64,000 bases of DNA, taken from contig CANLOY010000001.1 of assembly GCA_947493005.1 (NCBI GenBank), positions 248,001 through 312,000 on the forward strand, written 5' to 3'. Made by a program: the position numbers and the translations under genes. Below the pieces are notes generated by a model. It was not told the origin of the DNA. It made no database searches and saw nothing but the letters and a program-made list of their open reading frames with translations. The stretch comes from an uncultured Roseivirga sp. Lineage in GTDB: Bacteria; Bacteroidota; Bacteroidia; Cytophagales; Cyclobacteriaceae. Shown piece by piece: positions 9,441 through 18,769 of the stretch. The stretch's first letter is position 1, and the number at the start of each line of letters is the position of its first letter.

Positions 9441-10231
9441 CAGAACTCTTCGACATAGCGTCCAAAACATATGATCATGACTTCACTTATACTAAGACGG
9501 GAAGACTTCAGAGAGACATGGTATGGAAATATCTAAACCCGAATGTTCAATCATCCAAGCCACTAAAAATTTTAGAACTCAACTGTGGTACTGGTGAAGA
9601 TGCTATACACATGGCAAAATCAGGAAATTCGGTACTTGCCACTGATATTTCACCTGAAATGGTTTCTCGAACAAGAGAGAAATCAATTCAACACAAATTA
9701 GAGACTCTGGTTTCTTCTCGCACCATTGACATGAGAATGATAAGTGAAGATATTGGAGAAGAGCGTTTTGACATCATTTTCTCAAACTTTGGGGGACTTA
9801 ATTGCATTAGTCAGATAGAGATTCAAAGATTCAAACAATCCATTAAGCGTCTATTAAAACCAAATGGAAGAGTTATTCTTGTCATAATGCCTAAACTGTG
9901 CCTTTGGGAGAGCTTCTATTTTCTAACTAAACTTAAGGTAAAAGATGCTTTCAGGAGAAAGAAAGAATCAGTTAATGCAAATGTGTCTGGAGTGTTTGTG
10001 AAAACATGGTATTACTCCCCGAATGATATTAAAAAGATTTTTGCTCCAGAATTCAAAAGCGTCAAAGTAAAGCCTATTGGTTTTTTTGGCCCACCATCAT
10101 ATCTGGAATCGTTCTTCGTCAAAAAGAAGCTACTATTTCGAGTATTTGAACAATTAGAAAAAGGGCTATCCCGTTTTTCATGGCAAAGCAAAATGGCCGA
10201 TCATTTCTACATTGAACTGCAAGCTAAATGA
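9437..10231 (+). CDS. Class I SAM-dependent methyltransferase
   Basis: A 264-residue enzyme with motif I at residues 46-53 (LELNCGTG), an acidic end of strand 2 (ATDISPEMV) and motif IV-like FDIIFSNFGGLNCI. It should transfer a methyl group from SAM to a small molecule or sugar, probably O- or N-methylation. It lies between two B12-type radical SAM genes and overlaps both by four bases, which suggests that the three act on the same intermediate. The C-terminal ~100 residues are Lys/Phe-rich and unassigned. Confidence 0.82.
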   Translation: MTELFDIASKTYDHDFTYTKTGRLQRDMVWKYLNPNVQSSKPLKILELNCGTGEDAIHMAKSGNSVLATDISPEMVSRTREKSIQHKLETLVSSRTIDMRMISEDIGEERFDIIFSNFGGLNCISQIEIQRFKQSIKRLLKPNGRVILVIMPKLCLWESFYFLTKLKVKDAFRRKKESVNANVSGVFVKTWYYSPNDIKKIFAPEFKSVKVKPIGFFGPPSYLESFFVKKKLLFRVFEQLEKGLSRFSWQSKMADHFYIELQAK

Positions 10232-11637
10232 AGGTGCTTCTAACACATGGCTACTTTATAGCTGAGGACGAGAAAGAACAACAGATTATGCGTCCCTACC
10301 CTCCGCTAGGTCTGCTATATATATCTGGTTTCTTAGAACAGCAAGGTATACTCAATACTGTATTTGACAGTACATTCTCTACCAAAAAAGACCTATTCAA
10401 TGAAATAGAAAATAGTCAGCCCGAGGTTCTTGCTATTTATGCTAACCTTATGACCAAGCTGAATGTACTTGAAATTGCAAAAAAGTGTAGTGTGCTTTCT
10501 CCAAATACAAAGGTTGTTATGGGGGGTCCGGATGTCACCTACAACCTGGAAAATTACCTTAAGCATGGTGCTGACTACATAGTCATAGGAGAGGGTGAAA
10601 ATACAATGCATGAACTGGTGAGCTTTTTGTCTGAGGGTAATGATCAACAACCTTTGGGGATTTCTGGCCTGGCATTTCTAGATGCCCATGGAGAACTCAT
10701 AAAAACAGCACCAAGAACAAAAGTCAGAGACATTAATGAATTGCCTTTCCCTAACCGGGATGCGATACCTCTTCAAAAGTATCTAGAGGCTTGGAAAAGT
10801 CATCATGGCCAAAGTGCCTTGAATGTTAGTACGCAACGCGGCTGCCCATATACCTGCAAATGGTGTAGTACAGCAGTTTATGGACAAAGTTATCGCAGAA
10901 GGTCTCCGGAAAAGGTTGTGGCAGAGCTCAAAGAAATTCAGGAAAAGTATAACCCCGATACGATCTGGTTTGTTGATGATGTTTTTACAGTTAGCCATAA
11001 GTGGTTAAAAGCCTTCTGTGAGGAACTGGAAAAAGAACAGGTTAGCATTTCATTCGAGTGCATCAGCAGAGCCGATCGCATGAACGAGGAAGTCATTGGT
11101 TTATTAAAAAGAGCTGGGTGTTTTCGTATATGGATTGGTGCGGAAAGTGGCTCTCAAAAAATCATTGATGCCATGGATCGTAGAGTTTCGGTAGATCAGG
11201 TACGGGATATGATCATAGAAGCCAGAAAACAAAGTATCGAGACAGGTACTTTCATCATGTTGGGGTATCCTGGCGAAACAGAGGAAGATATTAAAGAAAC
11301 AATTAATCACCTTAAAATCTCCAATCCTGATCACTTTACGATTACTGTTGCCTACCCCATCAAGGGAACCGATTTATATGATGAAATAGAATCTATTAAA
11401 GTAAACAGTCCAGAATGGCACTTAAGCACCGATAGAGACATTGACTTTAAAAGAACTTATAATCGTAAATATTATGACCATGCTGTTAGTCATGTTATCT
11501 CTGAAGTAAATTTCCACAAGCGCATTTCTCATGGAAAAAGGGACATTCAAGGGCTCAAATCATGGCTCAAAAGCAAACGAGCTCGTCTGATGATGAATAT
11601 GTATCGAGGAAAAGCAGCCAAGGAATCAGCCAATTAA
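10228..11637 (+). CDS. B12-binding-type radical SAM protein (second of pair)
   Basis: A 469-residue paralogue of the enzyme at 7974-9440. It starts with a Rossmann-like B12-type domain (RPYPPLGLLYISGFLEQQG; VVMGGPDVTYNLENYL; VIGEGENTMHEL) that is better preserved than in its partner. The radical SAM cluster ligands are C206, C210 and C213 (QRGCPYTCKWC). GAESGSQKIIDAMDRRVS and GYPGETEEDIKETI follow, as in the HpnJ/BchE-like group. The start overlaps the methyltransferase stop (ATGA). Its stop overlaps the next start (TAATG at 11635-11639). Substrate unknown. Confidence 0.82.
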   Translation: MKVLLTHGYFIAEDEKEQQIMRPYPPLGLLYISGFLEQQGILNTVFDSTFSTKKDLFNEIENSQPEVLAIYANLMTKLNVLEIAKKCSVLSPNTKVVMGGPDVTYNLENYLKHGADYIVIGEGENTMHELVSFLSEGNDQQPLGISGLAFLDAHGELIKTAPRTKVRDINELPFPNRDAIPLQKYLEAWKSHHGQSALNVSTQRGCPYTCKWCSTAVYGQSYRRRSPEKVVAELKEIQEKYNPDTIWFVDDVFTVSHKWLKAFCEELEKEQVSISFECISRADRMNEEVIGLLKRAGCFRIWIGAESGSQKIIDAMDRRVSVDQVRDMIIEARKQSIETGTFIMLGYPGETEEDIKETINHLKISNPDHFTITVAYPIKGTDLYDEIESIKVNSPEWHLSTDRDIDFKRTYNRKYYDHAVSHVISEVNFHKRISHGKRDIQGLKSWLKSKRARLMMNMYRGKAAKESAN

Positions 11638-12785
11638 TGCTTGCGCCAAAACGAAATATCACCAGGTTATTGACCAATGCTGCCCTGTCCATCGTGAGCC
11701 TGAGTCTTGTCTTATTTTTTGCAGAGGTTTTTTTGAGAAACTGGAAACCCCATGACCGGTTTTACTCACTGGCTCCTGAAATCGATTTATCTGTAGATTT
11801 CCCTGCCACAGACCTTTACCCAGGGCTACCAAAGCAATTCACATTTACCACCAACCACCAGGGACATCGCTCTGCCAACCTGTTTGAAAAAGGCAGGTAT
11901 GGTATTTTGGCCATTGGCGGCAGTACTACTGAGTGTACCTATGTGGGCGATGAAAACCTCTGGACAAATTTGCTGGAAGCGAAATTGAATCAGGAGTATG
12001 ACCAACCTGTAACCATTGGCAATGTTGGTGTGGCTTCTCTCAATTCTGAACATCATTTGCTGCAGCTCCAACATCTGAGCCCACAATATGAAGGTGTTGA
12101 GGCGGTACTCATCCTTGTAGGTGTAAATGACTTCCTCAAGGCGCTTTATCCTAATGTCTATATGGGAGACAGTGCTAAGCAGGCTCGCAGGGCTTTTTCC
12201 GGTTTTCCACGCTCTTTAAATAACCGGTGGTACAAAAGAACCGAACTTTGGATGCACCTGAGAGACTTTAAGATCAACCGGTTAAGATCTGGTGGAGTAG
12301 GAGGAAATTTCAGACAAGAAGTTTCAAGCCGTAGGACCATGCTGGCTCAGGCTAAGCGAATCAATACATTGCCCGATCTTTCTGTGGACCTAGAACGCTA
12401 TGAAAATACCATTACTAAAATATATGAGTACTGCCAGACCCACTCTAAAGAATTGATTCTGGTAACTCAACCCTTGCTTTGGAATCAGGAAATGCCAGAG
12501 CATGACTTTGCACTTACAGCCAATGGCGCCTACTTTTCAGCAGACAGCACACTCAATCCAGGCTTATATCATACTGGTATTTCACTGTACAACAAAGTGC
12601 TCCAAGGCTTTGACAGCCTCGATGGCGCAACTGTCATAGATCTGGCTGCCACACTACCACAAGACACCACTGTCTTTTATGACTATTGTCATTTCAATAT
12701 TCGAGGATCGCATCAAGTGGCCGATATCATCTTTCAGAGTATACAATCACTTTTTGACGAAATTGCGGGAGATCAACATGATTAG
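11637..12785 (+). CDS. SGNH/GDSL-type hydrolase or acyltransferase-like protein, membrane-anchored
   Basis: A 382-residue protein with one N-terminal membrane anchor (about residues 15-35), placing the rest in the periplasm. Block I is AIGGSTTE with the nucleophile Ser, a GVNDF block lies in the middle, and the C-terminal catalytic pair is YDYCHFNIRGSHQVAD. SGNH proteins in glycan loci usually remove or transfer acyl groups on polysaccharide. I chose ATG at 11637, which overlaps the upstream stop as TAATG; an upstream in-frame ATG at 11562 would cause a 76-base overlap and adds a polar, unlikely leader. Confidence 0.72.
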   Translation: MLAPKRNITRLLTNAALSIVSLSLVLFFAEVFLRNWKPHDRFYSLAPEIDLSVDFPATDLYPGLPKQFTFTTNHQGHRSANLFEKGRYGILAIGGSTTECTYVGDENLWTNLLEAKLNQEYDQPVTIGNVGVASLNSEHHLLQLQHLSPQYEGVEAVLILVGVNDFLKALYPNVYMGDSAKQARRAFSGFPRSLNNRWYKRTELWMHLRDFKINRLRSGGVGGNFRQEVSSRRTMLAQAKRINTLPDLSVDLERYENTITKIYEYCQTHSKELILVTQPLLWNQEMPEHDFALTANGAYFSADSTLNPGLYHTGISLYNKVLQGFDSLDGATVIDLAATLPQDTTVFYDYCHFNIRGSHQVADIIFQSIQSLFDEIAGDQHD

Positions 12786-13593
12786 TTCAAGGGTAGATAT
12801 TCTCAAGCCATTTTTAAATGATGGAGTAAAAACCAGCGCATTGTCCAATTCACTTTTTGTAGTTGGTGAGCAAGTCGACAATGCCTTTGAACAAGCATAT
12901 CTGGAAATAAGAAAGAAAGAAAACCGAGTGCTCTCAGACAAGGAGGTGCTTCAATTGCCTGTATTACCCAGGAAGCATCAGCACCACAAGGAGTGGGTTT
13001 TGCGTCTGGATAGTCTGAATCGCTTTTTTAAATACCTCTACAAAAACCCGGTAAAAGGCCCTGTTTTAGACATTGGTTGCGGCAATGGTTGGTTTACAAA
13101 TATCCTTCAACAACGAACCAAAGAGCAAGTCATTGGAATCGATGTGAACATGGAAGAGCTCAGACAAGCAAGCAAACTCTTTCGGAATGAAAAATTAATT
13201 TTCTGCTATACAGATATCTTGAAACCCTGCTTTCGAGATAATCAATTTGCAATAATTACTCTCAATGCTTCAGTTCAATACTTTCATTCACTACCTGTTC
13301 TTTTACGGAAGCTTAACAAACTGCTATTACCAGGTGGTGAAATTCATTTAATCGACACTCCTTTCTACAAAGATAAAGAGGTCAATGCTGCCAAAAAAAG
13401 ATCAGCAAAGTACTATAGTAATCTTGGGCACAAATATTTTGCTAATCAGTATTTTGCTAGGTCATGGAATGAACTTGAAGGGTTTCAATACACCGTAAAA
13501 TATCGTCCTAGTTTTTTAAGAAAGAAGCTCCAAAAGTCACCTTTCCCTTGGGTAGTCATACATTCACAAAACAAGAAACCACAATATGCTTAA
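12778..13593 (+). CDS. Class I SAM-dependent methyltransferase
   Basis: A 271-residue enzyme with motif I at about residues 96-104 (VLDIGCGNG), the acidic residue after strand 2 in GIDVNMEEL, and a motif IV region AIITLNASVQYFHSL. It resembles UbiE/type 11 methyltransferases acting on lipids or small molecules. ATG at 12778 overlaps the SGNH stop by eight bases; the longer in-frame start at 12679 would overlap by over 100 bases and is less likely. The stop overlaps the following GT2 start by eight bases. The substrate is not evident. Confidence 0.78.
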   Translation: MISSRVDILKPFLNDGVKTSALSNSLFVVGEQVDNAFEQAYLEIRKKENRVLSDKEVLQLPVLPRKHQHHKEWVLRLDSLNRFFKYLYKNPVKGPVLDIGCGNGWFTNILQQRTKEQVIGIDVNMEELRQASKLFRNEKLIFCYTDILKPCFRDNQFAIITLNASVQYFHSLPVLLRKLNKLLLPGGEIHLIDTPFYKDKEVNAAKKRSAKYYSNLGHKYFANQYFARSWNELEGFQYTVKYRPSFLRKKLQKSPFPWVVIHSQNKKPQYA

Positions 13594-14329
13594 TGGGAAA
13601 AAGATCATTGTTATTATGCCAGCATATAATGCAGCTAAAACACTGGAGCAAGTTTACAGAGAAATACCTTTTAACATTGTCGATGAGGTAGTGCTAACTG
13701 ACGATTTTAGCAATGATGAAACTTCAAAACTTGCGGGTGAATTAGGTATTAAGCACGTAAAACGGCATGAAGAAAACCGGGGCTATGGTGCCAATCAAAA
13801 GACCTGCTATGGCATGGCCAAAGAATTGAATGCAGACATAATACTCATGGTACATCCCGACTACCAATATACCCCAAAGCTCATAGAAGCAATGGCCTCT
13901 ATTATCGCCAATGACGTATATCCTGTGGTATTGGGCTCACGCATTTTGGGCAAAGGGGCATTGAAAGGCGGTATGCCCATATACAAGTATGTTGCCAACC
14001 GGTTTTTGACACTTTCTCAAAACATACTCATGAACCAAAAACTTTCAGAGTATCATACTGGTCTCAGGGCCTTTTCGGTCAAAGCCTTGGAAGAAGTACC
14101 CTATCGTCAAAACTCTGACGATTTCATTTTCGACAATGAATTACTAGCTCAAATCCTCTACAATGGTCATGAAATAGCAGAGGTCACCTGCCCTACTCGC
14201 TACTTTGAAGATGCTTCTTCCATTAACTTTTCGAGAAGTGTCAAATACGGGCTGGGCGTTCTAAGAGTCTCCTTCCAGTATTTCCTGGGAAAGACTGGTA
14301 TCTACACCTCCAAGATCTTTAAAAAATGA
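13586..14329 (+). CDS. DPM1-like family 2 glycosyltransferase (polyprenyl-phosphate sugar synthase type)
   Basis: A 247-residue GT2 enzyme of the dolichol-phosphate mannosyltransferase type. IIVIMPAYNAAKTLEQVY and LTDDFSNDET form the nucleotide site, ENRGYGANQKTC the second motif, and HPDYQY replaces the usual DAD. SEYHTGLRAFSVKALEEV matches the conserved C-terminal region of DPM1-like proteins. Such enzymes make polyprenyl-phosphate sugars on the cytoplasmic face. The next gene, overlapping by four bases, encodes a membrane GT-C-like protein that could use this donor. Confidence 0.82.
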   Translation: MLNGKKIIVIMPAYNAAKTLEQVYREIPFNIVDEVVLTDDFSNDETSKLAGELGIKHVKRHEENRGYGANQKTCYGMAKELNADIILMVHPDYQYTPKLIEAMASIIANDVYPVVLGSRILGKGALKGGMPIYKYVANRFLTLSQNILMNQKLSEYHTGLRAFSVKALEEVPYRQNSDDFIFDNELLAQILYNGHEIAEVTCPTRYFEDASSINFSRSVKYGLGVLRVSFQYFLGKTGIYTSKIFKK

Positions 14330-15750
14330 GTAGCCTCAAGCTAAGTACCGAAAATTGGCTCTTTGGGTTAGCCCTCTCGTTACTATTTTCAATCATTTTT
14401 CTCACAGGGTTCAATGGGCTTTATGGCCAGGACAGCCATGAATACTACCGTTATAGCGAAATACTCATGGAGTATCTTAAGGGTGATGGTCCAAACGAAA
14501 ATTTCTATTGGACCGTCTTATACCCACTCACCGGTACACTGATAGGATTTATAATCGGACATAGCCCCTTTAATCTACAGCTTATCTCCATATTAGCTTT
14601 TTCCTTTTCCTTAGTTCTGCTCTACAAAACTGTGAAAACTAAAACCTCTGACTCCTTCCTAATCGCCTTTTTAGTCATAGGGTTTTTGTTGAGTCCAAGC
14701 CCTCTGAAAATGGCCATGCTCGTCATGTCAGATACACTTGCCGCCTTTTTTGTGGTGAGTTCTATCTTCCTTTTTAAGATTTTTCTCAAGCGCCCCCATA
14801 CATGGTCACTTAGCCTGTTGGCCGCCAGTATTTTGTTGGCTACCTATTGCCGCTATCAAATGGGTGTCTTGCTTTTGCCCATGGCTCTTTATGCACTGGT
14901 CATTGCCATTCAAACTCGCTTATATAAGGGTATTTTGGCTTCGCTGGTAGTTCTAATTATTTGTTCTCTCCCCGAATGGCTGCTGTCGCCTTCATTGCAA
15001 GACAATATTAGTAGTAATTACTTCCTGAGTGCCTGGTCTTTCAAAAACATGTGGTCGAGCAGCTTTCTTTCAATAGACGGCACTCTGAACTACAGCTTAC
15101 CAAACATCATTTTTAACAGCAGCATTTTTTGGCACCCTTCATTTATGTTGGTGCTATTTATGAGCATATTCTGGCTCAAAAAATCAGATTTCACAAGGTT
15201 TGAAGTCACCCTATTGATAGGCTTGGTGATATACATCTTGCTGTTAAGTGGGCTTCCTTTTCAAAACAACCGTATGCTCATACCTGCATACCCTATAGCA
15301 CTAGTAGTACTTTACAAGCCATTTAGAAGAGGTATGGATTGGCTTTGGAGCAAGTCGAACAAGCTGGCACTGGCCGGACTGACCGGTTTCTTGTTGCTTC
15401 AGGTAGCTTTTACGGTGTACCTGAGTCGCATTTTCATACAACGAAATCAGCTGGAACAGGATGTTTCTGCCTACCTGGAAATGCTGCCTGCCAACAGGTA
15501 TTACGCATTCGACCTGGACGTGAGCATGAATACTTACCTTCCCGATAAGGAAATTAAAAACCTGTTGAAAGAAACCTACGAATTTACAGGGGGTGACCTC
15601 ATTATATTCAACCAAACCGAATTCGACAGACTCTGGTCAAGGTCCAGAATTGCTGACAATCTGCAATTGATACAATTGCAGTTTAGCATGGAGACCGTGC
15701 ATAATTTCGGGCAGGGCTGGGCCCTTTTTGAATTGAAGAAAAGAGAATAA
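14326..15750 (+). CDS. Polytopic membrane glycosyltransferase-like protein (GT-C / GT39-like)
   Basis: A 474-residue inner-membrane protein with about ten hydrophobic segments. After the first segment it has GQDSHEYYRYSE, which matches the acidic catalytic motif in the first periplasmic loop of GT-C enzymes such as ArnT/PMT. The C-terminal ~90 residues are soluble and probably periplasmic. It should transfer a sugar from a polyprenyl phosphate to an extracytoplasmic acceptor. It is the last gene of the nine-gene operon and is coupled to the DPM1-like GT2 by a four-base overlap. It is convergent with the next gene, five bases away. Confidence 0.7.
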   Translation: MSSLKLSTENWLFGLALSLLFSIIFLTGFNGLYGQDSHEYYRYSEILMEYLKGDGPNENFYWTVLYPLTGTLIGFIIGHSPFNLQLISILAFSFSLVLLYKTVKTKTSDSFLIAFLVIGFLLSPSPLKMAMLVMSDTLAAFFVVSSIFLFKIFLKRPHTWSLSLLAASILLATYCRYQMGVLLLPMALYALVIAIQTRLYKGILASLVVLIICSLPEWLLSPSLQDNISSNYFLSAWSFKNMWSSSFLSIDGTLNYSLPNIIFNSSIFWHPSFMLVLFMSIFWLKKSDFTRFEVTLLIGLVIYILLLSGLPFQNNRMLIPAYPIALVVLYKPFRRGMDWLWSKSNKLALAGLTGFLLLQVAFTVYLSRIFIQRNQLEQDVSAYLEMLPANRYYAFDLDVSMNTYLPDKEIKNLLKETYEFTGGDLIIFNQTEFDRLWSRSRIADNLQLIQLQFSMETVHNFGQGWALFELKKRE

Positions 15751-15755
15751 TAAGC

Positions 15756-16694
15756 TTACAGCAGTTCGTGCTCATACGATGGGGGACACCTTGAATATCG
15801 CAATCGCTGAATATGTGCCAAAGCAAGCCTTGCATTTTCAGCGCTTACCTCATTGAGTATCCTGGCCTGGAACAAATTTTGATGATCAAAAGGAAAGGTT
15901 TCCACGATTTCCAACTCAAGGTAATGGTTGAAAATTGAAGGCAGCGATAGTCCAAATTCTTCTGATGCAACCCAATCGGGTGCGTCTTCTTCATTGCCTC
16001 CGAACTTACCAAGCCTGTATATAATACCACGATAATCAGACGCTACATCAGACAGGCACAAACGTGTACCTATTTTCAGCTGTGCCACCGCCTCATTAGT
16101 TTTTCTCAATCCGAAAAAGGCTTGTTCAGAAGTGCGCATAAACAAATCGAGCGGGAATTGTAAAAGACTGCCATTCTCACCTTGCAAGGTCAACAACCTA
16201 ACCTGTCTTGGATGTAAAAAGAAATTGCTGATAATGCGGTATACTGTGGGATTAAAATGACTAAGAAAGTTATGGTGGTTCTTTTTTAGCCTGCGAAACA
16301 AAATGTTGTTAATAAGCCTGTTTTGTAAAGAACCCAGAATCAGCTCACTGTCTGCTATACGGTAAACCAAAAAAGATCCTTGATTCAATTCGATTTCTGT
16401 ATCGGCAGGTAATTTCATAGTACCGAGAACTTCCTGTTGGCCATCGTCTGAAAAAGTGAGTCTGGAAGAAGTAGACCGTAAATCAATAGGTAGAGGCTTA
16501 TCTTCAAGGTCTATCGCCACCAAAGGCGGATCATACATAACAAATGCCGAACGTACTTCCAGTCGTTCACTGCCTATTTGCCACTGTGCTCTACTATCCA
16601 GGTTTGACGGCACGCCAATGGCCAAGTAGTCTGTTATAGGCAAAGAGCCAAAAGTCAAACGTCTAAGGAAGAGTCGGGTTTTTTTCAGCGACAT
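15756..16694 (-). CDS. Uncharacterised protein, C-terminal half resembling a split-barrel flavin reductase
   Basis: A 312-residue soluble protein with no signal peptide or membrane segment. The C-terminal half, from about residue 170, has the pattern LLQFPLDLFMRTSEQAFFG, then LCLSDVASDYRGIIYRLGKFGG and LEIVETFPFDHQNLFQARI. This resembles FMN-binding split-barrel (flavin reductase-like) proteins. The N-terminal half is beta-rich and unassigned. It is a lone minus-strand gene between two plus-strand glycan blocks and could supply reduced flavin or act as an oxidoreductase on the glycan pathway. The fold call is from pattern resemblance only. Confidence 0.45.
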   Translation of the reverse strand: MSLKKTRLFLRRLTFGSLPITDYLAIGVPSNLDSRAQWQIGSERLEVRSAFVMYDPPLVAIDLEDKPLPIDLRSTSSRLTFSDDGQQEVLGTMKLPADTEIELNQGSFLVYRIADSELILGSLQNRLINNILFRRLKKNHHNFLSHFNPTVYRIISNFFLHPRQVRLLTLQGENGSLLQFPLDLFMRTSEQAFFGLRKTNEAVAQLKIGTRLCLSDVASDYRGIIYRLGKFGGNEEDAPDWVASEEFGLSLPSIFNHYLELEIVETFPFDHQNLFQARILNEVSAENARLALAHIQRLRYSRCPPSYEHELL

Positions 16695-16775
16695 ACGATC
16701 GTTTTAGGAGAAATAAGCTAGCAATTAATCGTGATAATCTCTTTATATTTTCTGGTAATTCACAAATAACCCAGC

Positions 16776-17918
16776 ATGTCGACAGTCTTAAAAATATTGA
16801 ACTTAATTAATCACAAACCCCTATGGATCATCATTGTTGTTATGAGCTTAGCCTATGTCGCCAAAGTAGCGGTTTTTCAGGAAACCAGACCCGATAAATT
16901 GTGGAACCGTGGTGATGCCATATTCTACCAGTATATGGGTACCTCGCTGGTAAAAGACAAGGACCTTGATCTGAGTAATAATCATGATATCATGCCACTT
17001 TACGAGGGCCACTTTGCACTTTCAAAAGCAGGATATCCTACAGCCAAACAATCTCCCCTCATGACCATTATATCGCTACCTTTTCGATGGTTAATGGGTC
17101 CTGTGGGCACTTTATGGTTCAACATCATCTGTTCTCTCATCATAATACTACTGTTATACCAGTTACTGGCACATTGGGTATCACCGGTAGCCGCCTGTTT
17201 GGGTAGTCTGGTTGTAGGCATTGGCAGTGTTTTGTTCCGTTACGCATTCAACTTTTCGCCTGATGTATTCAGCACCTTATTATTAATCGGGCTTCTTTTG
17301 GCCGCCTTTAAAAAAAAATACCTGCTGACTAGCCTGCTAGCGGCCCTGGCCATAAGCGCCAAAATCGGCAATATCATAGTGGTATTCCCAATTATGCTTT
17401 ATGTCTTGTGGAGCCTTCGGAACTCCACACGATCAGAAATCATAAAAAAGCTCGCCATCTTGTCGATTACCTTTCTACTTGGTCTGCTCCCTTTCATGCT
17501 TTACAATCAATGGCTTTTTGGCTCCTTTATGGAAAACGGTTACCAGCATATTTTATATGCCAATGAGCAGGGCATACCTTATACCCACTCTCACACCAGA
17601 GACTTTAACATCCCATTGTTTCAAGGCCTCGGTTCACTATTATTCAACATGAACAACGGTATCATAAAACATAACATCATTGTAGTAGTACTCATGCTAC
17701 CAGGTTTGTTCTTCTTACCCAAAAAAGGGCACGGCCGACTTATACTCGTAGGCGCCATTGCACTCATTCAGTTGGTGTTTTATGCTAAATATGACCATCA
17801 GCTGGCCAGTCATCTTGGCAATCGGTTCTTGCTAATAAGTATTGCCTTTATGGCATTGCCGGTGAGTTGGTTTGCACAATGGTTTATTGACAGGCTGAAA
17901 CCTAAAGTAATGAGCTGA
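16776..17918 (+). CDS. Polytopic membrane glycosyltransferase-like protein (GT-C type)
   Basis: A 380-residue inner-membrane protein with about eight to nine hydrophobic segments. NRGDAIFYQYMGTSL after the first segment carries an acidic residue in the position of the GT-C catalytic Asp. NYNQWLFGSFMENGY-like features (here YNQWLFGSFMENGY) and the loop pattern are common in bacterial GT39-like proteins. It is shorter than the other two GT-C proteins of the locus. A DPM1-like GT2 follows 106 bases downstream and is the likely donor-making partner. Acceptor and sugar are unknown. Confidence 0.65.
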   Translation: MSTVLKILNLINHKPLWIIIVVMSLAYVAKVAVFQETRPDKLWNRGDAIFYQYMGTSLVKDKDLDLSNNHDIMPLYEGHFALSKAGYPTAKQSPLMTIISLPFRWLMGPVGTLWFNIICSLIIILLLYQLLAHWVSPVAACLGSLVVGIGSVLFRYAFNFSPDVFSTLLLIGLLLAAFKKKYLLTSLLAALAISAKIGNIIVVFPIMLYVLWSLRNSTRSEIIKKLAILSITFLLGLLPFMLYNQWLFGSFMENGYQHILYANEQGIPYTHSHTRDFNIPLFQGLGSLLFNMNNGIIKHNIIVVVLMLPGLFFLPKKGHGRLILVGAIALIQLVFYAKYDHQLASHLGNRFLLISIAFMALPVSWFAQWFIDRLKPKVMS

Positions 17919-18024
17919 AGGGAACAGCCTTTTCTTACAATCAACCGTATTAGTTACAATTATTATAAACCAATCATTCTTTTTATTTTTCCTTTTTGGT
18001 AGATCATAACATCAGGTCATTTTC

Positions 18025-18744
18025 ATGCGAATATTAACCATAATCATACCTGTTTTTAATGAGGCTCCTTCAATAGCCAAGGTGCTCAACAATGTAACTC
18101 AAACAACGCTTGGAGCCCAATGGAAAGCAGAACTAATCGTGGTTGATGATGGGTCAAACGATGGGTCATATGACATCATTGATACCTATATCAAAGAGCA
18201 TCCAGATTTCAACATAAAACTGTTGAAACACGAGATAAATAAGGGCAAAGGCATGGGAATTCAAACAGCACTCAAAAAGGCAACGGGAGACTATGTGCTC
18301 ATTCAGGATGCCGACTTTGAATACGACCCCAACGACTATGCAGAACTATTGACCCCCATTGAAAAGGGTTATGCCAATGTAGTCTATGGCTCGAGGTTTG
18401 TGGGTAGTAAACCTCACCGTATTCTCCTGTTCTACCATTACATGGGCAATCGTTTTCTTACCTTCCTGTCCAATATTTTCACCAACCTCAATCTCACCGA
18501 TATGGAGGTTGGTTACAAGGTTTTTTCAAGAGAGCTATTGAAAGATATTAGGTTGAAAGAAAAAAGTTTTGGATTCGAACCGGAGGTGACTGCGAAAATT
18601 TCGCGAAAAAAAGATCTGAGACTCTACGAGGTGGGCATATCTTATTTTGGTCGGTCGTATGCAGAAGGGAAGAAGATTAACTGGAAAGATGGCATTCATG
18701 CCATTTATTGTGTTTTGAAATACAACCTTTGGTCTAGGAGATAA
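18025..18744 (+). CDS. DPM1-like family 2 glycosyltransferase
   Basis: A 239-residue GT2 enzyme with a clear DPM1-type core: LTIIIPVFNEAPSIAKVL, VVDDGSNDGS, INKGKGMGIQTALKKATG and the metal-binding DAD in IQDADFEYDPND. MEVGYKVFSRELL and FGFEPEVTAKI are conserved in polyprenyl-phosphate glucose/mannose synthases. No C-terminal membrane segments are present, so it is the soluble class. It probably loads a sugar on undecaprenyl phosphate for one of the GT-C proteins of the locus. It starts a three-gene run with the GT4 and flippase genes. Confidence 0.88.
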   Translation: MRILTIIIPVFNEAPSIAKVLNNVTQTTLGAQWKAELIVVDDGSNDGSYDIIDTYIKEHPDFNIKLLKHEINKGKGMGIQTALKKATGDYVLIQDADFEYDPNDYAELLTPIEKGYANVVYGSRFVGSKPHRILLFYHYMGNRFLTFLSNIFTNLNLTDMEVGYKVFSRELLKDIRLKEKSFGFEPEVTAKISRKKDLRLYEVGISYFGRSYAEGKKINWKDGIHAIYCVLKYNLWSRR

Positions 18745-18769
18745 CAGGTAAAACAATACAGACCAAGAC

